From the NCBI GenBank assembly GCA_021014325.1, contig CM037462.1:15768135-15832134 (forward strand): a DNA stretch of 64,000 bases, read 5' to 3'. Origin of the DNA: Plazaster borealis (lineage: Eukaryota; Echinodermata; Asteroidea; Forcipulatida; Labidiasteridae). Position numbers and translations under genes: made by a program. Under the pieces are notes generated by a model. That model was not told where the DNA came from. It ran no database searches and saw only the letters and a list, made by a program, of their open reading frames with translations. This document shows positions 34,110 through 46,302 of this stretch, piece by piece. Positions within the stretch are counted from its first letter, which is position 1. Each line of letters begins with the position of its first letter.

Positions 34110-34500
34110 ATTAAAGCCCAGTTACACTTTTGCGAAGAGAAGGGGTGGGTAGTGGCTGCCGAATGCGCCATAGCCCCTTGTAAACCATTAAAAGGTGCTA
34201 TATAATAAAGGGATCTCATAATTCAAAACATAGCTCTGCTTATCCTGTTGAAAAACAAATAATGAGCGCTTTGATACGCCCCTATTCGCCCTTTGAACGG
34301 ATCCGCCATGTGCGCGTAGAGCCTCGACTTCATGCTTCATTTGTAATGTATTATGCATCTGTTTGGATGAAAGTGTAATTACATTACCGTGACAATATAC
34401 AGAGTTGTATTGCTGTCCCCAAGTCGAGGCTCTACACGCCAATGGCTGACCGTGCAAAGGGCGAAAAGGGGTGTGATAAAGCGCTATATAAGAACCCATA
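34110..34500 (+). mobile_element. 5'-truncated SINE (SINE-b) split by an inverted-repeat element
   Basis: Left part: CCCAGTTACACTTTTGCGAA, GAGAAGGGGTGGG, TAGTGGCTGC, ATAATGAGCGCTTTGATACG. Right part: AAGCGCTATATAAGAACC. These match the body of the longer copy at 48925-49325 and typical SINE tails. The tRNA-like head is missing. Confidence 0.7.
34287..34463. mobile_element. Inverted-repeat element (family L) nested in SINE-b
   Basis: Terminal repeats of about 44 bp: CGCCCTTTG.ACGG then GCCAT and GCG.GTAGAGCCTCGACTT, present as exact or near-exact inverse on the right (ending AAAGGGCG at 34463). Only copy seen. Confidence 0.85.
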
Positions 34501-34614
34501 GTTCGGATGAGTTCTGGACTTGCCTTTTTGGTCGTTGCGTCTCTAAATCAACTAAATTTTGTAATAAAGGTCGTGTTCATAGAGTTATGCGTTTGGTAAT
34601 GACTCTGAAAATTA

Positions 34615-35308
34615 ATGGCCGCCTACACTTAAATCGTATGGAGACACCTTAAGTGTTACCGTATATCGCCCCTAAACTAAAAGAATATGACTCTGGTGAT
34701 CCACATCGTGTCACGTGGTGTTTGGTTCAGAGTCATTCACCTAGAATGGCAACCGAGAAGGAGTAGGCCTATGTGTGAGGACAGCCAATCGAAAAAACTT
34801 GTCAGAGAATGTTTTATTTAATTTTACCGATTGGATACTGAACACAGATCCACACGTCTGGATGACAGCACACATAATTGGCTTTTGTCCTCGTTCGGGA
34901 TATCAGTCTTAACGGGTCTGTATACGTTAGGTAATGACTCTGAAAATTAATGGCAATAAAAACTTATTTGGTTAGAAGTATACAGCAGCTTTGCATAGTA
35001 TAATGCATTTTGAGTAACTTTTCACTTCGAAGTACTGCGATTATGGAAAAGATATCATTTTTATCTCCCAAAAATTTGAATCTGAGAAGCGTTACTGACA
35101 GTAACGTTTCTCAGAATGTGTATTCCAATTGCAGATTATTCTTCCTGCGTATGGACATAACCGCTCCAGATTTTCGGCAATATCTCAAAAACGCTACCAC
35201 CTTTTAAAATGAAATGTTCACAGGTTAGTTTTATGGTAAATATCTACAACTATATAGGATTGAAACAAGCAGTGGGTTCCAATTACCAAATGTATACAAT
35301 CCCTTTAA
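34615..35308. repeat. 0.7-kb duplicated segment, copy 1
   Basis: Nearly collinear with 56110-56804. It holds about 295 bp of shared sequence (GGCCGCCTACACTTA, GGAGACACCTTAAGTGTTAC, CATCGTGTCACGTGGTGT) followed by a TTAA-4 element. The shared part includes an inverted pair GACTCTG/CAGAGTC around 34687-34730. Confidence 0.9.
34909..35308 (-). mobile_element. TTAA-4 family element within the duplicated segment
   Basis: Ends near TTAA-CGGGTCTGTATACG and ACAATCCCT-TTAA. The central inverted repeat GAATCTGAGAAGCGTTACTG / CAGTAACGTTTCTCAGA lies at about 35079-35118. The right TTAA is shared with the next element. Confidence 0.88.
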
Positions 35309-35656
35309 AGGGTGTGTACAACATTGGTAATTGCCAAAGACCTGTATCCAAACTCGATGTGACCCAGCATATACATGAAACAACAAAACTGTGAAAGTTT
35401 AAGCTAAATCGGTCTTCGGAGTCATGAGAAAACAGTGGGGAAAAACCTTATGTGTTTTAACTTTTTTTCAAACATCGGAATTTATCCTGCAGGATAAATA
35501 CTATTATTTGACTCATTTCGTAAAAACTATGGCATTTCAAGCAAAACTATTTCAAGGGAAGTTTTCTACCATGACCATCTTTATACTATGTGAGTTATGT
35601 GCAAACCTGTGAGCATTTATATTTTCATTCTTACCAATGTTGTACACACCCTTTAA
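35305..35656 (+). mobile_element. TTAA-5 family element
   Basis: An uninterrupted copy bounded by TTAA-AGGGTGTGTACAAC and GTTGTACACACCCT-TTAA. The centre at 35480-35499 is a perfect 20-bp palindrome around CTGCAG. Confidence 0.9.
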
Positions 35657-35927
35657 ATGAACTTCATTGCCCGCTCTGCCAATAACATGAGCTATCGAGA
35701 GAGTAGAGATGGGCTCTGCACTAAGAAACATAATTCGTGCACAGAACGACTTGCAGTGGGTTAGCAATTTAATACTCAGGTGTTATGCTTGTGCGGGCAC
35801 GACTTTCCCTGGAAACAATCCTCCGTGTTTGGAAACATATAGGCCTATGCAATTATGGTTTCATTAATTTGTATAATGTCATGCATAACGATTGCACTCC
35901 AAATGAGATTGTTGCTGTCATTCACAA

Positions 35928-36464
35928 AGGCCAAGTAAAATAAATAACATGTTGCTCGTCCCCGCCCGCTCCAATTTTGGACACCGCATCGATTTCTTTT
36001 CTTATTTGTTATATAACTACAAAAAATAAAAATAAAATGAAATTAACAACAAAATATTGGAGCCCTAATTCTATTTTCAAGTGTATCCTTCATTTTTATT
36101 GAGCATTTCATAATTTTGTTTTGCATCATAGAGCAAGGACGTAGGCCTACAAAAAATACTATTTCCACAACGCAATCGTAAGAAAATCTTCATTTTCGAA
36201 ACAGTTCTTTGCCCTTTTTGAAAACCTTTTCGAAACCAGATCTCGCTACAATTAGGCTGATGTTTTCTTAATCGTTAGGAAAAACAGAAGATGCTCATAA
36301 ACCATAAAACCATCTTCAAATATGTTATGGCCGCCATCTTAGACATGGTGACCATCTTGAAAAAATAATTTTAAAAAATTGAAAATAACAAATAATAAGG
36401 ACCTCCCTCTCCAACTTTTTTTAAAAGTCCGGACGAGAAACATGTTATTTATTTTACTTGGCCT
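35928..36464. mobile_element. Inverted-repeat element with ~38-bp termini (family O)
   Basis: The left end is AGGCCAAGTAAAATAAATAA then CATGTT.CTCGTCC. The right end is its inverse. The 540-bp interior is AT-rich and shows no transposase. Single copy here. Confidence 0.85.
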
Positions 36465-36540
36465 AAAAATGTTTAATTACTATACAGAGAAATTTCATTT
36501 TAGAAAACCGCACACTCAGCAGTAAATATTTTGAAACCAA

Positions 36541-36720
36541 ACACTCTTAAAACTCCCTGGTCAGAATTGACCCGGATTCCGCGTTCCAGGAGCCCTGACC
36601 CATTTCTGGGTCAGACTGACCCGGAAAACTGGTTTTTAAAAATGGGATTTCAACTCGGATTCTGCGTCAGTTTGACCAATTCTGGGTCATTTTGACACAG
36701 ATTCCTTGTCAGTGCAGAGC
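36541..36720. mobile_element. Family G element
   Basis: Starts ACTCTTAAAACTCC. It is made of inverted GGTCA...TGACC pairs such as TGACCCATTTCTGGGTCA and contains CTCGGATTCTGCGTCAG, also seen in the G copy at 20909. Confidence 0.75.
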
Positions 36721-36772
36721 ATTGAATGAGGAATGATGCAAAAGGAGGACGTGTACACGAATTTCACCAAGC

Positions 36773-37122
36773 TTAAAGGTATCGTACACGTTTGGTAATG
36801 ACTCAAAACAAATATTAACATAAAAACTTACTTGGTAAAAAACATTGTAGGAAACGACTCCCTCTGAAGTAACGTAGTTTTTGAGAAAGAGGGTTAATTT
36901 CTCACTAAAATAATAAAAACTTCTTGCAAGAAGTTTTTATTCCTATCTGAAAGCACACACATTTGTACAACAAGGGTGTTTTTTTCTTTCATCATTTTCT
37001 TGCAACTTCGATGACCAATTGAGCCCAAATTTTCACAGGCTTGTTATTTTATGCATATGTTGGGATACACCAAGTGAGAACACTGGTCTTTGACAATTTC
37101 CAAACGTGTACGATACCTTTAA
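36773..37122 (-). mobile_element. TTAA-1 family element with small internal deletion
   Basis: Both termini present (AGGTATCGTACACGTTTGG and inverse). About 30 bp around the TGTTGATAG region is missing near 36840. The central palindrome 36912-36941 is a perfect 30 bp. Confidence 0.9.
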
Positions 37123-37574
37123 ACGTCATTTCCCTGTCCATGACTACATCAGAAAGAATTATACGCTCAATATTTGGATTTGATTTGTGTAATAATTTTT
37201 TTATAATTCATTATTCGTGGAAAAGATAGACCCTATAGTCTATTTTTACTTTCAATCTCTCTTCATGTTTTTGTCCATAATCTAAACAAAGAGCATTTTG
37301 ACAAGCTCAGATAAACAATACAATTATTTTTGAGTTTTTTTCGTCCAAGCTGCATTTATAAAGAAAATTGCTTGTTATTTCGAATTGATTATCGTGACTA
37401 TATAGAAGACACTCAATTTGGTGTAGGGAGATTTTTGTTGTTATATAATTGATGAATAACACAACTCAACTGACGTCACGACAACGTAATTCAACCAAAG
37501 TATATTATATCATGAATTATTGAACTTAAGACCACAGTCTAAGGCTTCGTTCTTGTAGGGGCAAGCTCGTTTCC

Positions 37575-38163
37575 TCAAGGGTATACAGAATTGGTGGAGC
37601 TGACAAAATAGTCGCAGACAGTGTTCATGTTTTGGGTAATCAACCATATACATGAAATGACAAACCTGTGAAAATTTGGGCTTAATCCGTTGTGTGAGTC
37701 AGGAGAAAATAGAGAAAAACCACGCACAATTTTCAGCATGTCATTTTCCCGATTTTGGTTGTATAACAACTGCAATCAGCTGTTGCGTTCATGAAGGTTT
37801 TCAGATACAGTTCTCTCGAATAATACTTCCTTTCAGAGGGAAATAACTAGTTTCAGCATGTAAACACATTGTCCTTAATTAGGTTTGTAACAACCACAAT
37901 CAGCTGGGTTTTCTTTTTAGGTTTTTAGATACAGTTTTGTAAACACATTGTTCTTAATTTGGGTTGTAACAATCACAATCAGGTGGGTTTTCTTTTTAGG
38001 TTTTCAGATACAGTTTTCTCGAATAGGCCTATGACTTCTTTTCAGAGGGAAATATTTCACTGACGGAATGGTTCTAGTATGAACTTTATAATCAGTAAGC
38101 TTTCAGACTAAAATTTAAACATTGGTGTTTTTTATCCTTACCAATCCTGTGTAATACCTTTAA
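37575..38163 (+). mobile_element. TTAA-3 family element with internal tandem duplication
   Basis: About 200 bp longer than other copies because the central ~78-bp block (TAAACACATTGTCCTTAATT ... AGATACAGTTTT) is repeated at about 37860-37938 and 37939-38015. The left TTAA has decayed to TCAA. Confidence 0.85.
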
Positions 38164-38176
38164 TGAGGGGATTCAG

Positions 38177-38670
38177 CACGGTCCAATTAAGTTTTGTGAT
38201 GCACTCATTTTCCAGTAGATAGCGCCCTCGTGAAAGTGGTGGGGAAAATACAAGTATAGAGACTTGTAATTTTCTTACCAGTTACACGTTAAAATTGTGT
38301 AAAATATAATGTTATACTCTTTCAAAGCGAAGTTTGAAACATGACGTCATCGGGCAGCAAAAACAAATATGGGTCTGTACATTTCAAAGAGGAATTTCTG
38401 CGCCAGTTATAAGATCAACTTCATTGCCGTTTTGATTGATAATCATCAAAATTAACAAATGAATTGAACATTCTCTGCACAAAAATATACAGACCTTGAA
38501 ATGTCATCGAACGTTTTTGGATTTCGACAAAAAATTGAACTTGAGGGATTCATTCAAACACAGTGGCATTATGCACCATTTTAACGTAAGGTTTTAGAGA
38601 CTTGTAATTTTTCCCCATTTTCATAAGGATTCTATCTTTTGGAAAATGATTGGATCACAGAACCGTGACC
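38177..38670. mobile_element. Probable inverted-repeat element (family N)
   Basis: The first and last ~80 bp are diverged inverted repeats (CACGGT...GTGAT.CA.TCATTTTCCA...GATAG...GAAA.TGG.GGAAAA, and AGAGACTTGTAATTTT at both inner ends). No coding frame. Confidence 0.6.
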
Positions 38671-39830
38671 TTAGAGCCCCTCTTTATTGAAAGGGCGCCT
38701 CTATGAGGAAATTTAAAATTTCTACTGGAACATTTCGAGGGGCACCGAGGCAATGACCAAGGGGGCATGGGGGCAATTGCCTCCGTTGCCTCCGTGGAGC
38801 ATTGGGTCTTTGTGAATACAGAACGTACACGGTAGTTAAACAGCTATAGTTTTATTTCACAGGTTTCTGAGCTACAGAAACTTCTCATTGAAGACGCGCT
38901 GAAATAAGAGTAAAGCTGTCAATAATTAATGAATGCATCATTAAGTATGAATAGTCTGTTAAATTTCTAATTACATGAGTTAGTGCATATACATGCAAGT
39001 GATCAACTTAAGCATGTCGGCACCACCCATTAGTAGTAGCCCGTGTTTTGAAATTACGGGCACACCGTGCAGCTACACAGAGTGAAGTAGGTACGCTAAC
39101 AACCTTTTCCATCAGCGTGTATTAGTGAATCATTGTACTCTCAAATTAGAAACGGCTGACGTTAGCAACAAATTAAACGATTATAATAAATGACATTGCC
39201 AAGATGTTCATTGTTCAATGACACTGCCGCACAAATGAAAAGAGTAAATGAAAATCAGAAGAAGAACAAAAATCACTAAAATAAATAAAATTTCAAAGAC
39301 GCTGTAGAAAATAAAATGGCATTGTCTAAAAAAGCCATGGGGGCCCAACGATTTCTGAAGATGCTATTTACATCCGAGACTTTTGCTCTGGAGTGGTAGA
39401 TAGAGTTACCAGCGAATCTTGATTAATTATGCAAGCTGCGGAATTAAAACCAGTGATAAATTTGTGAGTCCAACCGTACGTGCTGCTTGGCGCCAAAAAA
39501 AATACTTAAAGGAAGACACGCTCTCTCACACTGCGGTACACAAAGTACTTGATTAAAAATACCTCATGTCTGTGTGTTTGTGTGTGTACACTGAACACGC
39601 CCATGTTCCATCACAACACGGACGAATTAGTCATTTGTGAAGTTTTATAATAATACTAATAACAGCAATATGACAACATGGACGCTGCCTTGGTGAGAAC
39701 AGGGGCTTGGTGAATCGACTGTGATGAATCCTCGAACTATAATTAAATGGGCACCAATTGTTTCCCTTCACCACAATCACCCGTCCGATTCTTTTGTATA
39801 GAGTGCGACTCTTGTTGTTGTTGTTGATGT
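38671..39830. other. Unique DNA
   Basis: No gene or repeat family recognised. Confidence 0.4.
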
Positions 39831-39975
39831 TGATGCAGCGGCGTAACTATGGTAAAATTTTCAGGGGGGCACAAGGGGGTGCACCATTTTTTCTAGGGGG
39901 GCACTTCTGGCCAAGTTTCCGTTTGCCTTGTTCTGTGAAACAAGCCCATGCCCGTAATCGGACGGCCCCCTTAAA
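39831..39975 (+). mobile_element. Interspersed repeat (family M) fragment
   Basis: GCGGCGTAACTATGG then GGGGGGCACAAGGGGGTGCA and GGGGCACTTCTGGCCAAG match the inverse of 14478-14838. It runs into an A-rich stretch. Confidence 0.6.
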
Positions 39976-40369
39976 AAATTAAAAAATAATAAAACAATTA
40001 TATGAAAAAAATGTTTTTAAAAAAAGTCTGCAAAAAATAATTAATTAAAAAAGTCTGCATCATAACTGTGACTTATTATCGTTAAATTATGACATGTTTA
40101 ACATAACATAATATACAAAGATGTAAATATTGCATTAAACATGCAGAAATAATATTGATACAAAGCTGTAATTGAGTTGTTTTCAGACATAATAACCAAT
40201 ATCATAGCGCACATCCTCCTCCAACTCCCCCTGGGTCGCTACGTGACGGGCGGCGCTAACGCGCCGATGTACATTTTCTTTCCGGATTGTCCGGAACCTT
40301 GACTTGCATGACGAACGTGTATTAGATTTTGTTTAAAACGCATGCATCTTTCTTTGCTACACTATCAAA

Positions 40370-40555
40370 ACTACCGGGTCAGAATTGACCATTCCGGGTC
40401 CCGCAGTGGACCTGAACCATTTCTGGATCAGGCTGTTCTGGATACTGGTTTAAAAAGGGGAATTTTCCAGGTCCGGGTCATACTGACCTAGAAATGGGTC
40501 AGGCTCCACGGGAACCGGATCAGGGTCAATTCTGAACCGGGAGTTTTCAAAGAGT
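40370..40555. mobile_element. Family G element
   Basis: Begins ACACTATCAAAACTACCGGG and ends GGGAGTTTTCAAAGAGTG, imperfectly inverted. The interior has the usual GGTCA/TGACC pairs. Confidence 0.75.
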
Positions 40556-40617
40556 GGCATCGATTTGTACAATGAAACGATAAGTATGGACTGCGCCTGC
40601 AATGCTTCGACGATTGT

Positions 40618-40682
40618 TGGGGGGGGGGGGGGGTGTGGGTTGTTTTGGGGTTGTTGGGTTTTTTTTGGGGGGGGGGGTTAAA
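40618..40682 (+). repeat. G-rich low-complexity run
   Basis: An uninterrupted run of about 16 G is followed by TG-rich sequence and a second run of about 10 G. It could form a G-quadruplex. It is also a likely assembly weak spot. Confidence 0.8.
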
Positions 40683-42495
40683 AAAAATAATAACTGCAAA
40701 ATTTCGCCCACACCGCCACGTTACACGTAAAAGTGTCCATTAACACCTTACAATATTCCTATCCAATTATCCACTTCAGATCTCAAAATAAACTCTCGTT
40801 TTACACTTCAGATTATACAATAAAAACAATAGCTCGGGAAAACTGCATTTTAGACCTGATTTTGTTCTCATTATTATTTCTATCCAAAACCTATCGCTGG
40901 TTAAATACGATATAAATCTTCATTGACAAGTCTTTACGTGGAATTGGTTGCATATTATATACACGGAGCACACTGCAAGTGCATTTTGAGCTGTCCATGC
41001 CTGTGTCACTTATAGTTTGATTTATTCAGAGCAAGCAATGTAATGAGAAAGCTGACACGACACAGCATAGAGCAAAGGGACACAGGATGTAACAAACTCA
41101 TTCGTCACATACTAATCTCATGTGGGTTTTTGTTATAATATATCAATCCTGACGAAGCAAAACATCGTGTATTGTGATAAACTGTTGTATTTCGTGCAAA
41201 AAGAATCGACAAATAAATCAAGCAAAAATGAAGCTGATGGCATGATAATAATTCTCCCAAAACGGGCTGTTAAGTCCACGGTCACGCTTTGTATATTGCT
41301 GTATTTGTCCAAAGACGGACGAGAATATGAAATGCAAATTTTAATACGTTCTGCTTTGCGCTTCGTAGAGCGTGGTAACCTAATTTCATTATAGACTACA
41401 TTTCGTACTCCGTGACCATGTAGTTATTGGTTTGTGGACATGTACCCATTGTCACTTGCTACATCCTTGCTCTAGATACACCTCTGCAGCTGAGAACAAT
41501 TATGTGGGTCAAAAATCACTCGTGGAGTAACCTCCGAAACTGAACTGCAAGATACATAAGAAGGACAATATTGTGAAGGTATTGTATCACTAGCCAGAAA
41601 GATAATATTGCAAACACGTTCGATCTAAACGTGATTATTAACATTGCGGTGATTGCGTTGAGTTTCCCACTCCCCAAGGATATCTGTAAGATGACCGTCC
41701 AGTGACGTTTGATGACGTCGTGAAATCAAAGAACATCTTGTTTTCAAAATCAAGACGACAGTTGAAGATCAATGTTATCCTTAATAGAATTTCTATTGAT
41801 TATAAGAACACGATCGCCTGAGTAGCAAGACGTGTCGGTGACTTTAGCTTTATCGATTGGTGTAGAGTTGTACATATTTCTATTTGTATAATAAAGTGCA
41901 TGTAAGTCCCGGCAACTGGTGTATATCCGTCCAATCATTGAGGACGTTCGTATTTGTTTTAACAACCTATGATTATTTACACACGGGGTTAAAAGAAGTT
42001 AAGAGGATTGGGTCTAAACATTCCCCCACGCCCTCTGAAAACAGAGTTTCACCTGATCTGAATGTGTTAAGTGCGACAGAGATGCCAAATGAAGATGAGT
42101 TCCTATATTAGTCGAAATGGAACTACGGTGCAAACTTCGACATGTCTATCAAAACAAGACGAGTTGCCTGTGCTACGGTTGCTGACTTTACACGCTAACA
42201 CATTTCAACTTGAAGATTTCAATCCAGTACAGCTCGATATCGCCAGAGAAACATCAATAAATAGTCTTCGGAGATAGCGAAAGAGAAAGTGGGGAATTGA
42301 TAACAAAATACACCCACCACAACATTGACTGATGATGCATTATTCACCGTCACAGTCAACTGCAGAACTCCACTTCTCTTTTCAAACAATTAAGGTGGAA
42401 AAGGGATAGCCGTGAACAAATGGCGTAGGTGAATTGGGTAGAATGGGGTTGAATGGGGTGAACTATTATGCAGGGGAGTGATGGATGTCCATGCA
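40683..42495. other. Unique DNA with weak open frames
   Basis: Frames at 41122-41394 and 41884-42277 (+) lack recognisable domains or clear splice sites. I do not call them genes. Confidence 0.4.
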
Positions 42496-42888
42496 TTAAA
42501 GGCATCGTACACGTTTGGTAATTGGAACCCACTGTTTGTTTCAAACCTATATGGTTGTAGATATAAACCATAAAACTAATCTGTGAAAATTTAATTTCAA
42601 AAGGTGGTAGCGTATTTGAGATACTGCCGAAAATCTGGAGCGGTTATGTCAATGCAGGAAGAGTAATCTGCAATTGGAATACACACTTTGAGAAGCGTTA
42701 CGCGTAACGCTTCTCAGATTCAAATGTTTTTGGGGATAACAAGTGATATCTTTTTCTATAACCGCAGTACTTCGAAGTGAAAAGTTTCTCAAAATGCATT
42801 ATACTATCCAAAGCTGCTGTACTTCTTACCAAGTAAGTTTTTATTGCTTTTAATTATCAGAGTCACCAAACGTGTACGATGCCTTTAA
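42496..42888 (+). mobile_element. TTAA-4 family element with a clean central palindrome
   Basis: The ends AGGCATCGTACACGTTTGG and ACGTGTACGATGCCT are perfect inverse repeats flanked by TTAA. The centre 42690-42715 is a perfect 26-bp palindrome around ACGCGT. Confidence 0.93.
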
Positions 42889-43604
42889 GGTCAACATCCT
42901 AAAGGAATAGAAATTGGTAGGTGGACAGCAATCAAATGAACCAATCAAAGGCAACAAACGTGACTAGGTTGGGAATATAAGCGTGGGCTGACTGCATGGT
43001 GATCAATCGACACTATGGAATTGGCCGAGGGGAATATCAAATTTTATTTTTATTGCTAGTAGGTTTTCATGATTTTACCAAAGTAAAATATAGCTACGGG
43101 TTTTAAAACATTCACATTCAACTGTGGCTTCAAGGCACTGCACACATTTTGTAGAACGTAGTTCATGTTTCCTATACTTGCCTATTGGGGGGGGGTTCGA
43201 GCCTGTGGTGGGCCAAAATGTCATATTATGAAATATGAGTTTTCAAAACTCACGTTTAGGTTTCAGTCCAGTCGTATTGGTTAAAGTCTCGTGGAGTGTC
43301 ATGGCGAATGATAGGTTAAAAACGACTGAAAGCCTAAAAACGACTGATAGCCTGTACATAAATCGTGTTCTCGCAAATGCCCATAATAGAGTTCTTTTGT
43401 AACTGGCTATTGTGGCCGATGATGCAATGATTAATGATAACACTTGGAAATTAAAATGGGAATTTAGTGTGCTATAAGGGAGAGATACTTGATATATTGC
43501 AAGGTCAGATTTTTGCATTTCATTTATTTATTCTGGCTGTGAAGCCAAGACTCTCAAAAACGCGAACTTAATCACTATACCAGCCAAGAACCCAATGGAG
43601 AGAA

Positions 43605-43795
43605 GACAAAGAAGGAAGTTTCAGTTTTAGATGTGGGAGGAAAACCCCAAGAGAATTATTCCAGGGAAAACCCCCGAAATCAGGTAGGGACTGAAAACCC
43701 AATCCTCATACTAGTGTCCCCTGCGGGATTCGAACCTGGTTCCGAGAGGTGGAAGGCGAGAAAAGATACCACATACGCCCAACCTGACCGCCCAA
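43605..43795 (-). mobile_element. SINE-a, copy 2
   Basis: On the minus strand: head with B-box GGTTCGAATCCC, then GGTTTTCAGTCCCTACCTGA, GGGGGTTTTCCC, GGGGTTTTCCTCCCACATCT and AAAACTGAAAC. Confidence 0.85.
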
Positions 43796-45899
43796 AAATG
43801 TGTACAAGACGTGAATGGTACGGCACCCCACAAAGGGAGAAAACAGAGCGCGGCCTCATTTATATTTTGTAGGCCCTCAAAATATTATAAGTTAGACATA
43901 TTTGAGAGCCCAATAAAAAGGGGACAGTGTAAAATTGTTGCCTAATTGTGACCTCGGGTTGTTGACTTCCAACTTGAGGTATTTTGGATGACATAGGCCC
44001 TGAAAAAATGGTCCTATTTGCCGAGAGGTTTAGGGAAATTTTTCAAGATTGATGCTCGCACGTTTGGAAAAATTACACTACTGTGGGGGTGTTTTTATTT
44101 GGAGGGAGAATAACTCGCCGGGTGGGAATCCCCATATCAAATTGAGCAGAGTCTACGGATAACTTTTCCTTTACTGTAAAAAGCTGTGAGACTTCTAAGT
44201 TGTTGTTTTTTGTATTTTTTGAATATTTAACATTTTGCACTGTATGCTATGGGAATTTATTTAGTGGGGTGCACCCTGAAGGGTTTGTGCGTAGAGATAA
44301 ACATCGGTAGCAGGTGAAGTGGCCTGGGGTTTGTAGAGGTCAACAGGAAACGCATCGCAGAGCCACGTTGTTATTACTGGGGGGGGGGGGTATAAGACAA
44401 GTGTAGTATTAATCTGTGCAGTGGTGCGTGAAGCAAGTGTGGAAACAAAATAATGAGTAGGAGGATTCGAAGAAGAAACTGCATCATGTTGGAAGATACC
44501 ATTTGGTTTCAAGGAGAATGCACTTTGACGAATGCAATGACTCTTTGATTTGTCAAAACTAAGAGTTGTTGCACCTTTGCCAAAAGATTCAAAGTCTGTG
44601 AGCAAAACCCCGGTGTTTCGGGTTCACATATAGAAAGCACACTAGTTTACAGGTTTCCTCAGGCAGAGGATTGCGAGCTACATTGATTAAGTTCACTTAT
44701 GAGGCATCCTTGGTTTCATCTAATAATAATAAAACAACAGAGATCCAAACAAATGGATTTTTAAGAGTCCCTTAAACTGTTAAAGAGATGAGGCATTTCG
44801 TATGGAAATATAGGGAATTCCAAGTTCGGGACCCACAACTCGGAAAAAAGCACGGTCCCTCTATTCCCGTTAGTGCAAGAGATGACCAAATTGGACACAG
44901 AGCGGAGACCCTGTCGTTTGGGGTTGGCTGAGGTCGGGAAAAAAACAATCAATATGCGCAAAGATATACCGGTATAAAACCATCTTCACTACATATGACA
45001 GAATAAGAGATCACGTGAACATAGGGCAGGCGATTCTGAAATAAGAGCATGCGCAACGATATACCGGTATGTTTCTAACACCCTTTACTTTAGATAAAAC
45101 CATCTTCACTACATAAACATGATGCTTTATTCACGCCGTATATTACAGGCCTTGTCGACAATTAGTTGCCATCTGCTTGTTGTGCACAAAAGCACGGAGT
45201 TAAAAACTGCGTCAAATCCAATGCCATCCACAATTAGAACATTCACACAAAATGTATTATCATCAAGACACAGTGACATAGGCCTTAACATTATTCGTTC
45301 ACGGCACAAGTGCCACTTCGCAATTTTATGCAATCATAACTGTGACAGTCGAAATTGCTGTCTCCACAAAACATAACACCATATACAGACCACGTGATAG
45401 TTACGGGGGGTCCATCTCAACCTCGTTCCTATCGAGTTGATTTCCTTCCCGCCATTACGAAGCGCTAAGTGTCCTTGAGTGGAAACATGATGTGTATGCT
45501 TTCCGCTCCATCTACCAATCAGCAATGGTGTGACGTTATCGCTGCCGCTCTGAGTGGATTTTTTTGCATCTAGACAATTCACGATACATACAAAATGGAT
45601 CTCGAACTCAATGTCAAATTTTTTGTTTTTTTATGGTGTTTAGGTACAATAAAGACAGACATAATATAACAATAAAGGACGCCAAAGGGGATAAAGCGAT
45701 AATACATGTCCAATAGCATGAATAGATCAAGGTCTTCATCAATCAATTAACCTGTTTTGCCAGCTTCTGAATTCAGGGCAGCAGATCATGGTGAGAAATG
45801 GACGACATGTAAAAGAAAATCATCAAAACTCGGCTGGTTTAGCTCAGAATCTAAATTGATAATTGTCATTATTAAAATCAGTCTTGTTTATCTATTTGA
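43796..45899. other. Unique DNA
   Basis: Contains the short duplication at 44956-45116 and an ~11-G run near 44381. Frames of 80-115 codons (44261-44605, 45334-45582, both minus) are unsupported. Confidence 0.4.
44956..45116. repeat. Short direct duplication
   Basis: GCGCAA.GATATACCGGTAT and AAAACCATCTTCACTACAT occur in the same order at about 44956-44994 and 45051-45116, with extra sequence in the second copy. Confidence 0.75.
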
Positions 45900-46302
45900 T
45901 TAAAGGTTTTTTACAGAATAAGGATATGATAAATGACATCATTGTTTAATTTTAGTCTGAAAGCTTACTATGAAGTTCATACTGGAACCAATTTTTATGA
46001 AAATGTTTCCCTCTGAAATTAAGAAATATTCGAGAGAACTGTATCTGAAAACTTTTTTTTTAAACCCAGCTGATTTCGGTTGTTAAAAGTAGAATTAAGG
46101 ACAGTTAATGTGTTTACGTACTTTACGCTAAAAATTGTACATGATTTGTCACTATTTTCTCCTGACTCACACAACGGATTAAGCCCAATTTGTCACAGGA
46201 TTGTTAAACTCATATAATGGTTGATCACCTAAAACATGAACACTGTCTGCGACCATTTTGTCATGTTCTAACCAATGCTGTATAAAAAAATACATTTTTT
46301 AA
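45900..46302 (-). mobile_element. TTAA-3 family element, diverged
   Basis: Left TTAA-AGGTTTTTTACAG. The interior contains AGTCTGAAAGCTTACTATGA and CACAACGGATTAAGCCCAA. The right terminal repeat has degenerated (AATGCTGTATAAAAAAATAC). Confidence 0.8.
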
